Shown piece after piece: positions 1 through 8,515 of a stretch of DNA of 64,000 nucleotides. The position numbers and the translations under genes were made by a program. The notes below the pieces were generated by a model, which was not told where the DNA came from, did not search any database, and saw nothing but the letters and a program-made list of their open reading frames with translations. Origin of the DNA: Mycobacterium xenopi (lineage in GTDB: Bacteria; Actinomycetota; Actinomycetes; Mycobacteriales; Mycobacteriaceae); the NCBI RefSeq assembly GCF_009936235.1, contig NZ_AP022314.1, forward strand, positions 62,001-126,000, read 5' to 3'. Every line of letters begins with the position of its first letter. The stretch's first letter is position 1.

Positions 1-364
1 GACCGGCGGCAAGGTCGTCATCCTCGGCCGCACCGGGCGCAACTTCGCGGCCGGGATGTCGGGCGGTGTGGCCTACGTCTACGACCCGGACGGCGCGCTG
101 CCGGGCAACCTCAACACCGAAATGGTGGAACTGGAAAGCCTCGACCAGGACGACCTGGACTGGCTGCATGGCATGATCCAGGCCCACGTCGACAATACCG
201 ATTCGGCGGTGGGGCAACGCATTCTGTCCGACTGGGCGGGGGAGCAGCGGCACTTTGTCAAGGTGATGCCGCTCGACTACAAGCGTGTGCTGCAAGCGAT
301 CGCCGACGCTGAGCGGGACGGCACCGACGTCGACCAGGCAATCATGGCGGCCGCGCATGGCTGA
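1..364 (+). CDS. gltB: Glutamate synthase large subunit, C-terminal fragment
   Basis: This is the last ~120 residues of the large (alpha) subunit of NADPH-dependent glutamate synthase, which makes glutamate from glutamine and 2-oxoglutarate. The window begins inside the gene and the reading frame is open from base 2. The motif GRTGRNFAAGMSGG followed by AYVYD is typical of the C-terminal beta-helix domain. The glutaminase and FMN/Fe-S parts lie upstream of the window. The stop codon overlaps the start of gltD by 8 bases, so the two subunits are almost certainly co-transcribed and translationally coupled. The protein resembles M. tuberculosis Rv3859c. Confidence 0.9.
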   Translation, partial: TGGKVVILGRTGRNFAAGMSGGVAYVYDPDGALPGNLNTEMVELESLDQDDLDWLHGMIQAHVDNTDSAVGQRILSDWAGEQRHFVKVMPLDYKRVLQAIADAERDGTDVDQAIMAAAHG

Positions 365-1823
365 TCCGACGGGTTTTCTGAAGTACACCCGCCGGGAGTT
401 GCCCAAGCGCCGCCCGGTGGAGTTGCGTCTGCGCGACTGGCGCGAGGTCTACGAGGACTTCGACCGGGATGTGCTTCGGCAGCAGGCCACCCGGTGCATG
501 GATTGCGGGATTCCCTTCTGCCACAACGGATGTCCGTTAGGCAACTTGATTCCGGAATGGAATGATCTGGTACGGCGGGGGCGTTGGCGAGACGCGATCG
601 AACGGCTGCACGCCACCAACAACTTTCCTGACTTCACCGGGCGGCTGTGCCCGGCGCCGTGCGAGCCGGCTTGCGTGCTCGGGATTAACCAGGATCCGGT
701 GACGATCAAACAGATCGAGCTGGAGATCATCGACAAGGCCTTCGAGGAAGGCTGGGTGGTCCCGCTGCCGCCGGACAAGCTGACCGGAAAGACGGTCGCC
801 GTGGTCGGCTCGGGTCCCGCGGGCCTGGCCGCCGCACAGCAACTGACCCGCGCCGGGCATGGTGTCACCGTCTTCGAACGCGATGACCGCATCGGCGGGC
901 TGCTGCGCTACGGCATTCCCGAGTTCAAGATGGAAAAGCGCCACCTCAACCGTCGGCTCGAGCAAATGAAAGCCGAGGGCACCGAGTTTCGCCCGGGCGT
1001 CAACGTCGGCGTCGACATCAGCGCCGATCAACTGCGCGCCGACTTCGACGCGGTGGTGCTGGCCGGCGGCGCCACCGCGTGGCGCGAGCTGCCGATTCCC
1101 GGCCGTGACTTGGACGGCATCCACCAGGCGATGGAATATCTGCCGTGGGCCAACCGGGTGCAGGAAGGCGACGACGTGCTCGGCCCGGACGGAGAGCCGC
1201 CGATCACCGCCAAAGGCAAGAAGGTGGTCATCATCGGCGGCGGGGACACCGGCGCCGACTGTTTGGGCACGGTGCACCGGCAAGGCGCGATCAGCGTGCA
1301 CCAGTTCGAGATCATGCCGCGTCCACCTGACACGCGCGCCGAGTCGACACCCTGGCCGACCTACCCGCTGATGTACCGGGTCTCGGCGGCCCACGAGGAA
1401 GGCGGCGAGCGGGTGTTCTCGGTCAACACCGAGGAATTCGTGGGCCGCGACGGGCACGTCACCGCGCTCAGGGCGCACGAGGTGCGCATGCAAGACGGCA
1501 AGTTCGTCAAGGTCGAGGGCACCGATTTCGAACTGGAAGCCGACTTAGTGTTGCTGGCCATGGGCTTCGTCGGGCCTGAAAAATCGGCCCTGCTCGCCGA
1601 CCTCGGGGTCGAGTTCAACGAACGCGGGAACGTCGCACGCGGCGACGACTTCGAGACCTCGGTGCCCGGTGTGTTCGTTGCCGGCGACATGGGCCGCGGC
1701 CAGTCGTTGATCGTGTGGGCCATCGCTGAGGGCCGGGCCGCCGCCGCAGCCGTGGACCGCTATCTGATGGGGCACAGCGCCCTGCCGGCACCCATCAAGC
1801 CGACCGCCGCGCCACAACGTTAG
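357..1823 (+). CDS. gltD: Glutamate synthase small subunit GltD
   Basis: This 488-residue protein is the small (beta) subunit of glutamate synthase; it takes electrons from NADPH through FAD and passes them to GltB. The N-terminal cysteine clusters CMDCGIPFCHNGC (about residue 48) and CPAPCEPAC (about residue 98) bind Fe-S clusters. A first Rossmann motif, GSGPAGLAAAQQ (about 155), binds FAD, and a second, IIGGGDTGADC (about 300), binds NADPH. Near the C terminus, VFVAGDMGRGQSL is the usual second FAD contact. The ATG at 357 gives the same length as M. tuberculosis GltD (488) and overlaps the gltB stop. A longer in-frame reading from 285 would run inside gltB and is not needed. Confidence 0.96.
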   Translation: MADPTGFLKYTRRELPKRRPVELRLRDWREVYEDFDRDVLRQQATRCMDCGIPFCHNGCPLGNLIPEWNDLVRRGRWRDAIERLHATNNFPDFTGRLCPAPCEPACVLGINQDPVTIKQIELEIIDKAFEEGWVVPLPPDKLTGKTVAVVGSGPAGLAAAQQLTRAGHGVTVFERDDRIGGLLRYGIPEFKMEKRHLNRRLEQMKAEGTEFRPGVNVGVDISADQLRADFDAVVLAGGATAWRELPIPGRDLDGIHQAMEYLPWANRVQEGDDVLGPDGEPPITAKGKKVVIIGGGDTGADCLGTVHRQGAISVHQFEIMPRPPDTRAESTPWPTYPLMYRVSAAHEEGGERVFSVNTEEFVGRDGHVTALRAHEVRMQDGKFVKVEGTDFELEADLVLLAMGFVGPEKSALLADLGVEFNERGNVARGDDFETSVPGVFVAGDMGRGQSLIVWAIAEGRAAAAAVDRYLMGHSALPAPIKPTAAPQR

Positions 1824-1977
1824 TCACGTCCACCTCACCAGAATCACCAGAAACATGCCGTGATTGCGTCGGCGCGTCTTCCAGCGTTTGCCAGCAAAGG
1901 GGTGTGTAATGGCCGGATGTGGGCGCTACACTCGTTGTAGACCCAGGTTCAGTTGACCGATTGCAGGAGTGATTCCC

Positions 1978-2118
1978 GTGCATATCAACCTCATACCTCG
2001 GTCACGGGTGGGACGAATTGCCTGGTCATGGTTTCGGCACCCGGTGAAGAGCCGTGAATTCCCGGCCAAGCACGAGCGCCTGGTAACCGCCGAGGAACTG
2101 CTGCGCTTCGGCGTGTAG
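1978..2118 (+). CDS. Small hypothetical protein (46 aa)
   Basis: A GTG-initiated frame encodes 46 residues beginning VHINLIPRSRVGRIAWSW and ending in EELLRFGV. An AGGAG Shine-Dalgarno sequence lies at 1965-1969, 8 bases before the GTG. The product is basic, with Trp-Ser-Trp-Phe near the middle and an acidic tail. M. tuberculosis also has a very small gene here (Rv3857c), which makes a real gene more likely, but I cannot confirm homology. No function can be given. The 154 bases between gltD and this start probably hold its promoter. Confidence 0.5.
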   Translation: MHINLIPRSRVGRIAWSWFRHPVKSREFPAKHERLVTAEELLRFGV

Positions 2119-2203
2119 CGGCGGCCACGCTTCAGTCGGCTGTCGGTGTTACGCGTTTGCTGAGATTTATCAACTCGTTACCTGGCGTTGTGCGCATCGA
2201 GAC

Positions 2204-3046
2204 CTATAGTCCCGAGCCCCTGATCGCCTCCGCCAGCGGCTCAAGTACCGCCGGATCGTGAGGCGGCGCGATGTACACGATGCCCAGATCCAGACCCTCG
2301 GCCGCCAACGTGGCAGCATTCTCGAGCAGCTGTGCGTAATTGCGGTCCGGCCCCAGGAACAGGTGCGCCGACAGCATGATCTCCTTCGGGTCGCGGCCGA
2401 TGTCGGCGCAGTGCGCGGCCAGGACGTCGCGCTTGCGGGCGAATTCCTCGGCTGGGCCGCCGGCAAAGTTCCAGTGCTGGGCGTAGCGGGCGGTGATACG
2501 CAGGGTGCGTTTTTCGCCGCTGCCGCCGATGCAGATCGGCGGGTGGGGGCGCTGTGGCCCTTTGGGCTCGTTGCGGGCGGCCTTGAGCTGGTAGTACTTG
2601 CCGTCGAAGTCGGTCGTTTCCTGGCTGAGCAGACTGGTGAGCACCTGGCAGGCTTCCTCGAACCGGTCCATGCGTTCCCTGATGCTGCCCAGCTCGATGC
2701 CGTAGGCGCCCGATTCTTCTTCGTTCCAGCCGGCGCCGATGCCCAACTCGAGTCGGCCGTTGGAGATGATGTCCAGTGCTGCAACCATATTGGCCAGCAC
2801 CGCGGGGTGACGGTAGTGAATGCCGGTGACGAGGGTGCCTAACCGAAGCCGGGTGGTGGCCTGAGCCAGCGCGGTCAGGGTGGTCCAACCCTCCAGGCAG
2901 GGGCCGGTGGAATCGGAGAAGATCGGATAGAAGTGGTCGAACGTCCACCCGGATTCGTAGACGTCGATGTCGTCGGCGGCCTTCCAGACGGCCAACATGT
3001 CAGCCCAGGTGGTGTTCTGCGGAGATGTCTTGAACGCGAATCGCAT
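2204..3046 (-). CDS. LLM-class F420-dependent oxidoreductase
   Basis: This 280-residue protein is a luciferase-like TIM-barrel enzyme expected to use coenzyme F420 (or FMN) as hydride carrier. The N terminus, FAFKTSPQNTTWADMLAVW, is followed by the usual barrel elements: the WTTLTALAQATTRLRLGTLVTG strand-turn (shortened here), RHPAVLANM, and the GRLELGIGAGWNEEE segment, which holds the substrate and cofactor loop. PPICIGGSGEKRTLRI is the late barrel strand that binds the phosphate. The substrate cannot be predicted. It is transcribed towards gltD and divergently from the small membrane-protein gene at 3108, with only 61 bases between them, so the two share a promoter region. Confidence 0.9.
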   Translation of the reverse strand: MRFAFKTSPQNTTWADMLAVWKAADDIDVYESGWTFDHFYPIFSDSTGPCLEGWTTLTALAQATTRLRLGTLVTGIHYRHPAVLANMVAALDIISNGRLELGIGAGWNEEESGAYGIELGSIRERMDRFEEACQVLTSLLSQETTDFDGKYYQLKAARNEPKGPQRPHPPICIGGSGEKRTLRITARYAQHWNFAGGPAEEFARKRDVLAAHCADIGRDPKEIMLSAHLFLGPDRNYAQLLENAATLAAEGLDLGIVYIAPPHDPAVLEPLAEAIRGSGL

Positions 3047-3107
3047 TCCCCGAGCCTAACGGGGCGCGGTCGATGTCGGCGCGCGGCCAACTAGACTCCC
3101 CCGGACC

Positions 3108-3539
3108 ATGGGTCTCGGCATCGACACCAAGATCACCCTGCTGTCGGCGGGGCTGATCTTTCTGCTCGCGCTCCTGCTCGGCGTGTGGAAGTACCGGCAG
3201 ATGATGGTCGCCGCCGACCACCGGGCGCATCCCTACGTCGACATCGCGCACCGGGCCGCGCTGCTCTACTCGTTTGCGACGCTGCTGATCGCGGTTTTCG
3301 TCGAACTCAGCGCCTGGCCGACATGGGTCAATCTGACCGCGGCGATGGTGATGGTGTTCTTCTTTGTTGCCGCCATCGCCAGCTACATCGACCACGGCGT
3401 GCGCCGAGACACCACCAACCAATTCGAACACGCCGACCGCAGGCTCAAGTTGGAGATGGCCTCGCTCATCGCCGGTGAGATCGGCGGGTTTGCGGTCATC
3501 CTGGCCGGGTTCATCACCGGCCAGTTCATAACTGGTTGA
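3108..3539 (+). CDS. Small integral membrane protein, function unknown
   Basis: This 143-residue protein has about four hydrophobic helices: roughly residues 8-26 (LLSAGLIFLLALLLGVW), 45-65 (AALLYSFATLLIAVFVEL), 70-92 (WVNLTAAMVMVFFFVAAIAS) and 120-140 (AGEIGGFAVILAGFITGQF). A charged, histidine-containing loop with DHGVRRDT lies between helices three and four. I do not recognise a named family. It is followed 19 bases later by the HhH/PHP gene in the same direction, so the two may be co-transcribed. The ATG at 3108 sits just after the divergent oxidoreductase promoter region. Confidence 0.8.
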   Translation: MGLGIDTKITLLSAGLIFLLALLLGVWKYRQMMVAADHRAHPYVDIAHRAALLYSFATLLIAVFVELSAWPTWVNLTAAMVMVFFFVAAIASYIDHGVRRDTTNQFEHADRRLKLEMASLIAGEIGGFAVILAGFITGQFITG

Positions 3540-3558
3540 CGACGGGCAGACTTGGGTT

Positions 3559-4563
3559 ATGGATCCGGTGGTTGCGCTGCGACAGATCGCCTACTACAAG
3601 GATCGTGCCCGCGAAGACCCCCGCCGAGTCATGGCCTACCGCAATGCCGCCGACATCGTGGAGGCGCTAGACGACGCGGAGCGTGAGCGGCACGGTCAGG
3701 CCAACAGCTGGCAGTCGTTGCCGGGCATCGGACCCAAAACCGCGAAGGTGATCGACCAAGCCTGGTCCGGGCAAGAGCCCGACTTGCTGGCCGAATTGCG
3801 CTCTGCCGCAGGTGATCTCGGCGGTGGCGAATTACGCGCAGCGCTGCGTGGGGATTTGCATCTGCATTCGAATTGGTCGGACGGCTCGGCGCCGATCGAG
3901 GAGATGATGGCGACCGCCGCCGCCCTGGGCCATGAATACTGTGCGTTGACCGACCATTCCCCGCGGCTGACGATCGCCAACGGGCTCTCGGCGCAACGGC
4001 TGCGCGAACAGCTGGAGGTGATCGAGGGGCTGCGCGAACAGTTCGCGCCGATGCGGATCCTGACCGGGATCGAGGTGGATATCCTCGACGACGGCAGCCT
4101 CGACCAGGAACCCGAACTGCTGGAGCGCCTCGACGTCGTGGTGGCCAGCGTGCACTCGAAACTGTCCATGGATGCGCAGGCCATGACCCGGCGGATGGTG
4201 CGCGCGGTGTCCAACGGCCACGTCGACGTGCTCGGGCACTGCACGGGCCGGCTGGTGGCGGGTAACCGCGGTATCCGCCCCGAATCCAAGTTCGACGCGG
4301 AAACGGTTTTCTCCGCCTGCCGCGACCACGGCACCGCGGTGGAGATCAACTCCCGGCCTGAGCGCCGCGACCCGCCGCGCCGCTTGATCGACCTCGCGTT
4401 ACAGATCGGCTGCAATTTCAGCATCGACACCGACGCCCATGCGCCCGGACAACTCGACTTCCTCGGCTACGGCGCACAGCGCGCCCTGGACGCCGGCGTG
4501 CCCGCCGAGCGGATCGTCAACACCTGGCCGGTGGACAAGCTGCTCGCCTGGACGACCGGGTGA
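3559..4563 (+). CDS. HhH/PHP-domain protein (PolX-like C-terminal half)
   Basis: This 334-residue protein, like M. tuberculosis Rv3856c, combines an N-terminal helix-hairpin-helix region (LPGIGPKTAKVI, about residue 55) with a PHP phosphoesterase domain. Metal-binding PHP motifs are visible: LHLHSNWSDG (about 97), LTDHSPR (about 130), GIEVDIL (about 173), ASVHSK (about 198), GHCTGR (about 225) and DTDAHAPGQ (about 292). This is the arrangement of the C-terminal part of family X DNA polymerases, but the nucleotidyltransferase domain is missing. It is probably a metal-dependent nuclease or phosphatase acting on DNA or nucleotides. It converges on dinB downstream. Confidence 0.9.
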   Translation: MDPVVALRQIAYYKDRAREDPRRVMAYRNAADIVEALDDAERERHGQANSWQSLPGIGPKTAKVIDQAWSGQEPDLLAELRSAAGDLGGGELRAALRGDLHLHSNWSDGSAPIEEMMATAAALGHEYCALTDHSPRLTIANGLSAQRLREQLEVIEGLREQFAPMRILTGIEVDILDDGSLDQEPELLERLDVVVASVHSKLSMDAQAMTRRMVRAVSNGHVDVLGHCTGRLVAGNRGIRPESKFDAETVFSACRDHGTAVEINSRPERRDPPRRLIDLALQIGCNFSIDTDAHAPGQLDFLGYGAQRALDAGVPAERIVNTWPVDKLLAWTTG

Positions 4564-4590
4564 GGCGGCCTGCGGCCGAGCGGCCGAAAA

Positions 4591-5811
4591 TCAGTCCGGC
4601 AGGTGCGGCATCTCCAGGCCGGGATCGCGGCCGATCTGCACCGCGCGGGTCAGCGCCGACTTCCCGAAGCGCCGTCGCACCTCGTCGACCGCGGCGTCGA
4701 TCGCCAACGGCCGCGGCTCTTTCGCGGTAAAGGGCAGCACCAATTGCTCGGCGCCGCTGCGGTCGATACCCGAGACCGCGAACCCCAGCAGCGTCAGCCC
4801 CCGCTCGGCAATGAGCGGACGGGCAGATGCGACCAGCTGCCGGGCGGCGACGAGGATGATCTGCGTCGACGACGTCGGCCACGGCAAGGTCCGCGACCGC
4901 GTCGCGCGGCTGAAGTCGGCGAACCTCAGCCGCAGCACGACGGTGCGTCCGCTGCGCCCGGCCGCGCGCATGCGTGCGGCAATCCGGTCGATCAGGCTGA
5001 TCACCACGGCGTCGATCTCGGCGGCCGACATGGCGGTCCCGGCGCGACCGAGCGCACGCTGGGCGCCGATCGACCGGCGACGTACACCGGTGCTGACCCG
5101 GCGGCGGTCGATGTTGCGCGACAGCGCATACAGCCGGTAGCCCATCGCCCGGCCCACCAGCGAGGCCAGCATCGACTCGCTGAGCTCGGCGACGTCGGCG
5201 ACGGTGTCGATACCGTGCGCGTGTAGCCTCTCGGCGGTTTTGGTGCCCACGCCCCACAGTCGGCGCACCGGCAGCGGATGCAGAAACGCCAGCTCCCGGT
5301 CGGGCGGCACCACCAGCAATCCGTCCGGTTTAGCTTGCTGGCTGGCCACTTTGGCGAGGAATTTCGTGCGGGCGACGCCGACAGTGATAGGCAGCCCGAC
5401 CCGGTCACGCACGTCGGCGCGCAACCGTGCCGCAATCTCAACCGGCGCGCCGGATACCCGGTGCAGCCCGGCCACGTCGAGGAACGCCTCGTCCACCGAG
5501 ACCGCCTCCACCAGCGGTGTGGTGTCGCGGAATACCTCAAACACCGCGTCGCTGGCCCGCAAGTAGGCGCTGACCCGGGGCGGCACGACGACGGCCTGCG
5601 GACAGAGCCGTCGCGCTTGAGTTCCGCTCATCGCGGTGCGCACGCCATAGGCCTTGGCCTCGTAGCTGGCGGCCAGCACCACCCCGGCGCCGACGATCAC
5701 CGGGCGGCCGCGCAGGGCCGGCTCGTCGCGCTGCTCGACCGACGCGTAGAACGAGTCCAAGTCGGCGTGCAGGATGGACGCCTGGTGACCAGCAGAGGCC
5801 CACACGAACAT
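4591..5811 (-). CDS. dinB: DNA polymerase IV (Y-family)
   Basis: This 406-residue protein is a Y-family translesion DNA polymerase. The palm motif HADLDSFYASVEQ (about residue 15) and SVDEAFLDV (about 106) hold the three catalytic acidic residues. GVARTKFLAKVAS and the HhH region LWGVGTKTAERLHAHGI (about 185-205) bind DNA, and the C-terminal ~120 residues form the little-finger domain. It lacks the features of the ImuB-type paralogue. In M. tuberculosis the dinB genes lie elsewhere, so its position between the PHP gene and ethR is a local difference. A more internal start near HADLD would remove about ten residues; the start used is the first ATG of the frame. Confidence 0.94.
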   Translation of the reverse strand: MFVWASAGHQASILHADLDSFYASVEQRDEPALRGRPVIVGAGVVLAASYEAKAYGVRTAMSGTQARRLCPQAVVVPPRVSAYLRASDAVFEVFRDTTPLVEAVSVDEAFLDVAGLHRVSGAPVEIAARLRADVRDRVGLPITVGVARTKFLAKVASQQAKPDGLLVVPPDRELAFLHPLPVRRLWGVGTKTAERLHAHGIDTVADVAELSESMLASLVGRAMGYRLYALSRNIDRRRVSTGVRRRSIGAQRALGRAGTAMSAAEIDAVVISLIDRIAARMRAAGRSGRTVVLRLRFADFSRATRSRTLPWPTSSTQIILVAARQLVASARPLIAERGLTLLGFAVSGIDRSGAEQLVLPFTAKEPRPLAIDAAVDEVRRRFGKSALTRAVQIGRDPGLEMPHLPD

Positions 5812-5835
5812 ATGTTCGCATGGCTGGGTGACAAG

Positions 5836-6474
5836 TTAACTCGGTTCGCCGTAGATGCTGGTGACCCAGATGTGCACCAGGGTGTCGAGTAGGTGTTCGT
5901 TGGGTACCGAGGGACGCGCATCCGCGAAGGACGCCAACATCACCTTTTCGTTGAGCAGGTTCAGCGCCGCGGACAGGTCGTGAGCCGGCAGCGTCACCGG
6001 CGCCGCACCGCGGCCGCGTTCGGCCTCGATCACCGCGGCGGCGTGGGCGACCCACTTTTGCATGAAGCGCGACCAGAGCTCGCGGACATCTTCGTTGGTG
6101 CGGGCGGCGTCGGCGGCGAGGGACACCGCGCGGTGCGTGCTGAACGTTTCGACGAAAACGTTGATGCCGGTGCGCCACAAGGTCTTTGTGTCCGCTGGGG
6201 GATTGGCCACCATGCTTTCCAACGCCGAGTCGGCCTCGACGATCACCCGCTCGAACAAGGTGAGCAGTACCGCGTCCTTGGACGGGAAATAGAAGTAAAA
6301 AGTCGGCCTCGACAGCCCGGCACCCTTAGCCAGGTCGTCCACCGAGATCTCGGCGAGCGAACGCTCCTCGAGCAGCCGTTCGGCGGTGGCCAGGATCGCC
6401 AGCTCACGGTCGTCGCCAGACGGGCGCGCCGAACGTCGGCTATGGGAGGCGCGGACGGGACTGAGGGTCGTCAC
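5836..6474 (-). CDS. ethR: TetR-family repressor EthR
   Basis: This protein of about 212 residues is the repressor of the divergent monooxygenase gene ethA. The N-terminal DNA-binding domain, with ISVDDLAKGAGLSRPTFYFY (residues ~40-60), is almost identical to M. tuberculosis EthR. The C-terminal ligand-pocket region ends in LVHIWVTSIYGE, as in EthR. I chose the GTG at 6474 because it gives the EthR length (about 212 against 216). An upstream ATG at 6510 would extend the protein into the operator. The 77-base gap to ethA carries the operator listed separately, so both genes should be controlled together. Confidence 0.95.
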   Translation of the reverse strand: MTTLSPVRASHSRRSARPSGDDRELAILATAERLLEERSLAEISVDDLAKGAGLSRPTFYFYFPSKDAVLLTLFERVIVEADSALESMVANPPADTKTLWRTGINVFVETFSTHRAVSLAADAARTNEDVRELWSRFMQKWVAHAAAVIEAERGRGAAPVTLPAHDLSAALNLLNEKVMLASFADARPSVPNEHLLDTLVHIWVTSIYGEPS

Positions 6475-6493
6475 GGCTGCTACTTTACACCGC

Positions 6494-6546
6494 GTCGACG
6501 AATTCAACACCTTGTTGACTGACTCGACACTATGTTGATACCGTTG
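6494..6546. promoter_or_regulatory. EthR operator in the ethR-ethA intergenic region
   Basis: The gap contains the repeated half-sites TTGACTGACTCGACA (from 6515) and ATGTTGATACCGT (from 6532), with GTCGACG upstream at 6494. From memory of the M. tuberculosis ethR operator, the pattern TTGAC-nGnC-TCGACA-nTAn-GTTGATA is preserved with the same spacing. EthR multimers are known to bind there in M. tuberculosis and repress ethA. The site overlaps the probable promoters of both genes. Confidence 0.75.
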
Positions 6547-6551
6547 GTCCC

Positions 6552-8021
6552 ATGACTGAGCACCTCGACGTGGTCATCGTCGGCGCCGGCATTTCCGGTA
6601 TCAGCGCCGCTTGGCACCTGCAGAACCGGTGCCCGACTAAGAGCTACACCATCCTCGAGCGCCGCGACGACCTCGGCGGCACGTGGGACCTGTTCAAATA
6701 CCCGGGCATCCGCTCGGACTCGGACATGTTCACGCTGGGCTTCCGGTTCAAGCCGTGGCGTTCAGCGAAGTCGATCGCCGACGGCGCGTCGATCAAGGCC
6801 TACCTCAAGGAGGCCGCGGCGGAAAACGGGATCGACCGGCGCATTCGCTACCGCCACCGAGTCGTGGCCGCCGATTGGTCTGACGCCGACAATTGTTGGA
6901 CGCTCACCGTCGAGAACGACGACCGGCGCAGTCAGATCAGCTGCACCTTCCTGTTCGCGTGCAGCGGCTACTACAACTACGACGAGGGCTATTCGCCGAA
7001 GTTCGAGGGTTCGCAGGATTTCTCAGGCACCATCGTCCACCCGCAGCACTGGCCGGAGGATCTGGACTACGCGGGCAAGAAGATCATCGTCATCGGGTCT
7101 GGCGCTACGGCGGTGACTCTCATTCCGGCCCTGGTGAATTCGGGTGCCGGGCACGTGACCATGTTGCAGCGCTCGCCGACGTATATCGGGTCACTGCCCG
7201 AGGTGGACCCGTTCGCCGAGCGGGCCAACCGGCTGCTGCCGGACAAGGCAGCCCATGTCGCCAACCGGTGGAAGGCGATCGCGTTCAGCACGCTGCAGTA
7301 CCAGCTTTCCCGGCGCTTCCCCAACTACATGCGCAAGACGCTGATGACGATGGCCAAGCGGCGGCTGCCGGAAGGCTACGACGTCGAAAAGCATTTCGGC
7401 CCACGCTACAAGGTGTGGGATCAGCGTTTGTGCTTGGCGCCCAACGGGGATCTGTTCCGCGCCATCCGGCACGGACAGGCCGACGTCGTCACCGATACCA
7501 TCGACCGGTTCACCAAGACCGGGATCAGGCTGAACTCCGGCGACGAGCTGCAAGCCGACGTCATCATCACCGCAACGGGGTTGAACCTGCAGTTGTTCGG
7601 GGGTGCTCAGATCCGGCGTAACGGCATGCCGGTCGAGCTCAACGAGACGATGGCCTACAAAGGCATGATGCTGACCGACATGCCCAACATGGCGTTTACC
7701 ATCGGCTACACCAATGCGTCGTGGACGCTCAAGGCCGACCTGGTTTCGGAGTTCGTCTGCCGGTTGCTCAACTACATGGATGACAACGGCTTTGACACGG
7801 TGGTGCCGCAGCACCCCGGAAACTCGGTGGACGAGCGCCCGTTAATGGATTTCACGCCGGGTTACGTGCTGCGGGCACTGGACTACCTGCCTAAAGCCGG
7901 TTCTCGAATCCCGTGGCGGCTCAAGCAGAACTACCTGCTCGACCTACGCTTGCTCCGGCGCGGCCGAGTCGACGACGACGCCCTGCAGTTCCGCAAGCAT
8001 CGGGTCGCGGTGGCCGCCTAG
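6552..8021 (+). CDS. ethA: Baeyer-Villiger monooxygenase EthA
   Basis: This 489-residue protein is a flavin monooxygenase, the same length as M. tuberculosis EthA, which activates the drug ethionamide. The FAD motif GAGISGISAAW is at residue ~11. The Baeyer-Villiger fingerprint appears as FSGTIVHPQHWP (about 158), with its central His. The NADPH motif GSGATAVT follows at about 183. The C-terminal part (AYKGMMLTDMPNM, GYTNASWTLKADL) closely follows EthA. It oxidises ketones, thioamides and possibly mycolate-related ketones; the natural substrate is not settled. Expression is expected to be held down by the divergently encoded EthR. Confidence 0.96.
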   Translation: MTEHLDVVIVGAGISGISAAWHLQNRCPTKSYTILERRDDLGGTWDLFKYPGIRSDSDMFTLGFRFKPWRSAKSIADGASIKAYLKEAAAENGIDRRIRYRHRVVAADWSDADNCWTLTVENDDRRSQISCTFLFACSGYYNYDEGYSPKFEGSQDFSGTIVHPQHWPEDLDYAGKKIIVIGSGATAVTLIPALVNSGAGHVTMLQRSPTYIGSLPEVDPFAERANRLLPDKAAHVANRWKAIAFSTLQYQLSRRFPNYMRKTLMTMAKRRLPEGYDVEKHFGPRYKVWDQRLCLAPNGDLFRAIRHGQADVVTDTIDRFTKTGIRLNSGDELQADVIITATGLNLQLFGGAQIRRNGMPVELNETMAYKGMMLTDMPNMAFTIGYTNASWTLKADLVSEFVCRLLNYMDDNGFDTVVPQHPGNSVDERPLMDFTPGYVLRALDYLPKAGSRIPWRLKQNYLLDLRLLRRGRVDDDALQFRKHRVAVAA

Positions 8022-8022
8022 C

Positions 8023-8511
8023 CTAGCCACGACCGGGTGAGGTGACGACGATTCCGTCGTCGTCGCTGTAGAGGACGTCGCCGGGCACGAACGTCACCCC
8101 GCCCAAGTCGATCGCGACGTCGCGCTCACCGGCGCCGGTCTTGGCGCTCTTGCGGGGATTGGTGCCGAGCGCCTTGATCCCGATGTCGATGACGCGCAGC
8201 CTGGCGGTGTCACGTACCGCGCCGTGCACGACCAGCCCGGCCCAGCCGTTGCTGCGGGCCAACTCGGCGATGACATCGCCGACCAACGCGGTGTGCAACG
8301 AGCCGGCGCCGTCGATTACCAGCACCCCGCCGTCGCCGGGTTCGGAGAGCACAGCTTTCACCAGGGCGTTGTCCTGGAAACAGCGCACGGTGCTGACCGG
8401 TCCGGCGAACTGGCGGCGGCCGCCGAACTGGTGAAACTGGACGTCACAACTGCGCACGTCGTCGCCGATGTCGTCGACCAGGTCGGCGGTGGGCCGGAAT
8501 GTCACGGCCAC
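8023..8511 (-). CDS. rraA: RraA-like protein (regulator of ribonuclease E activity family)
   Basis: This 162-residue protein resembles M. tuberculosis Rv3853, once called MenG. The family folds as a trimeric ring; members inhibit RNase E or act as aldolases. The sequences LVIDGAGSLHTALVGDVIAE (residues ~55-75) and VVHGAVRDTARL (~85) match the conserved RraA core. DVLYSDDDGIVV near the C terminus is also typical. The start is a GTG at 8511, 4 bases after the hns stop, so hns and rraA form an operon. The proteins are convergent with ethA, leaving a single base between the two stop codons. Confidence 0.92.
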   Translation of the reverse strand: MAVTFRPTADLVDDIGDDVRSCDVQFHQFGGRRQFAGPVSTVRCFQDNALVKAVLSEPGDGGVLVIDGAGSLHTALVGDVIAELARSNGWAGLVVHGAVRDTARLRVIDIGIKALGTNPRKSAKTGAGERDVAIDLGGVTFVPGDVLYSDDDGIVVTSPGRG

Positions 8512-8515
8512 CGGT

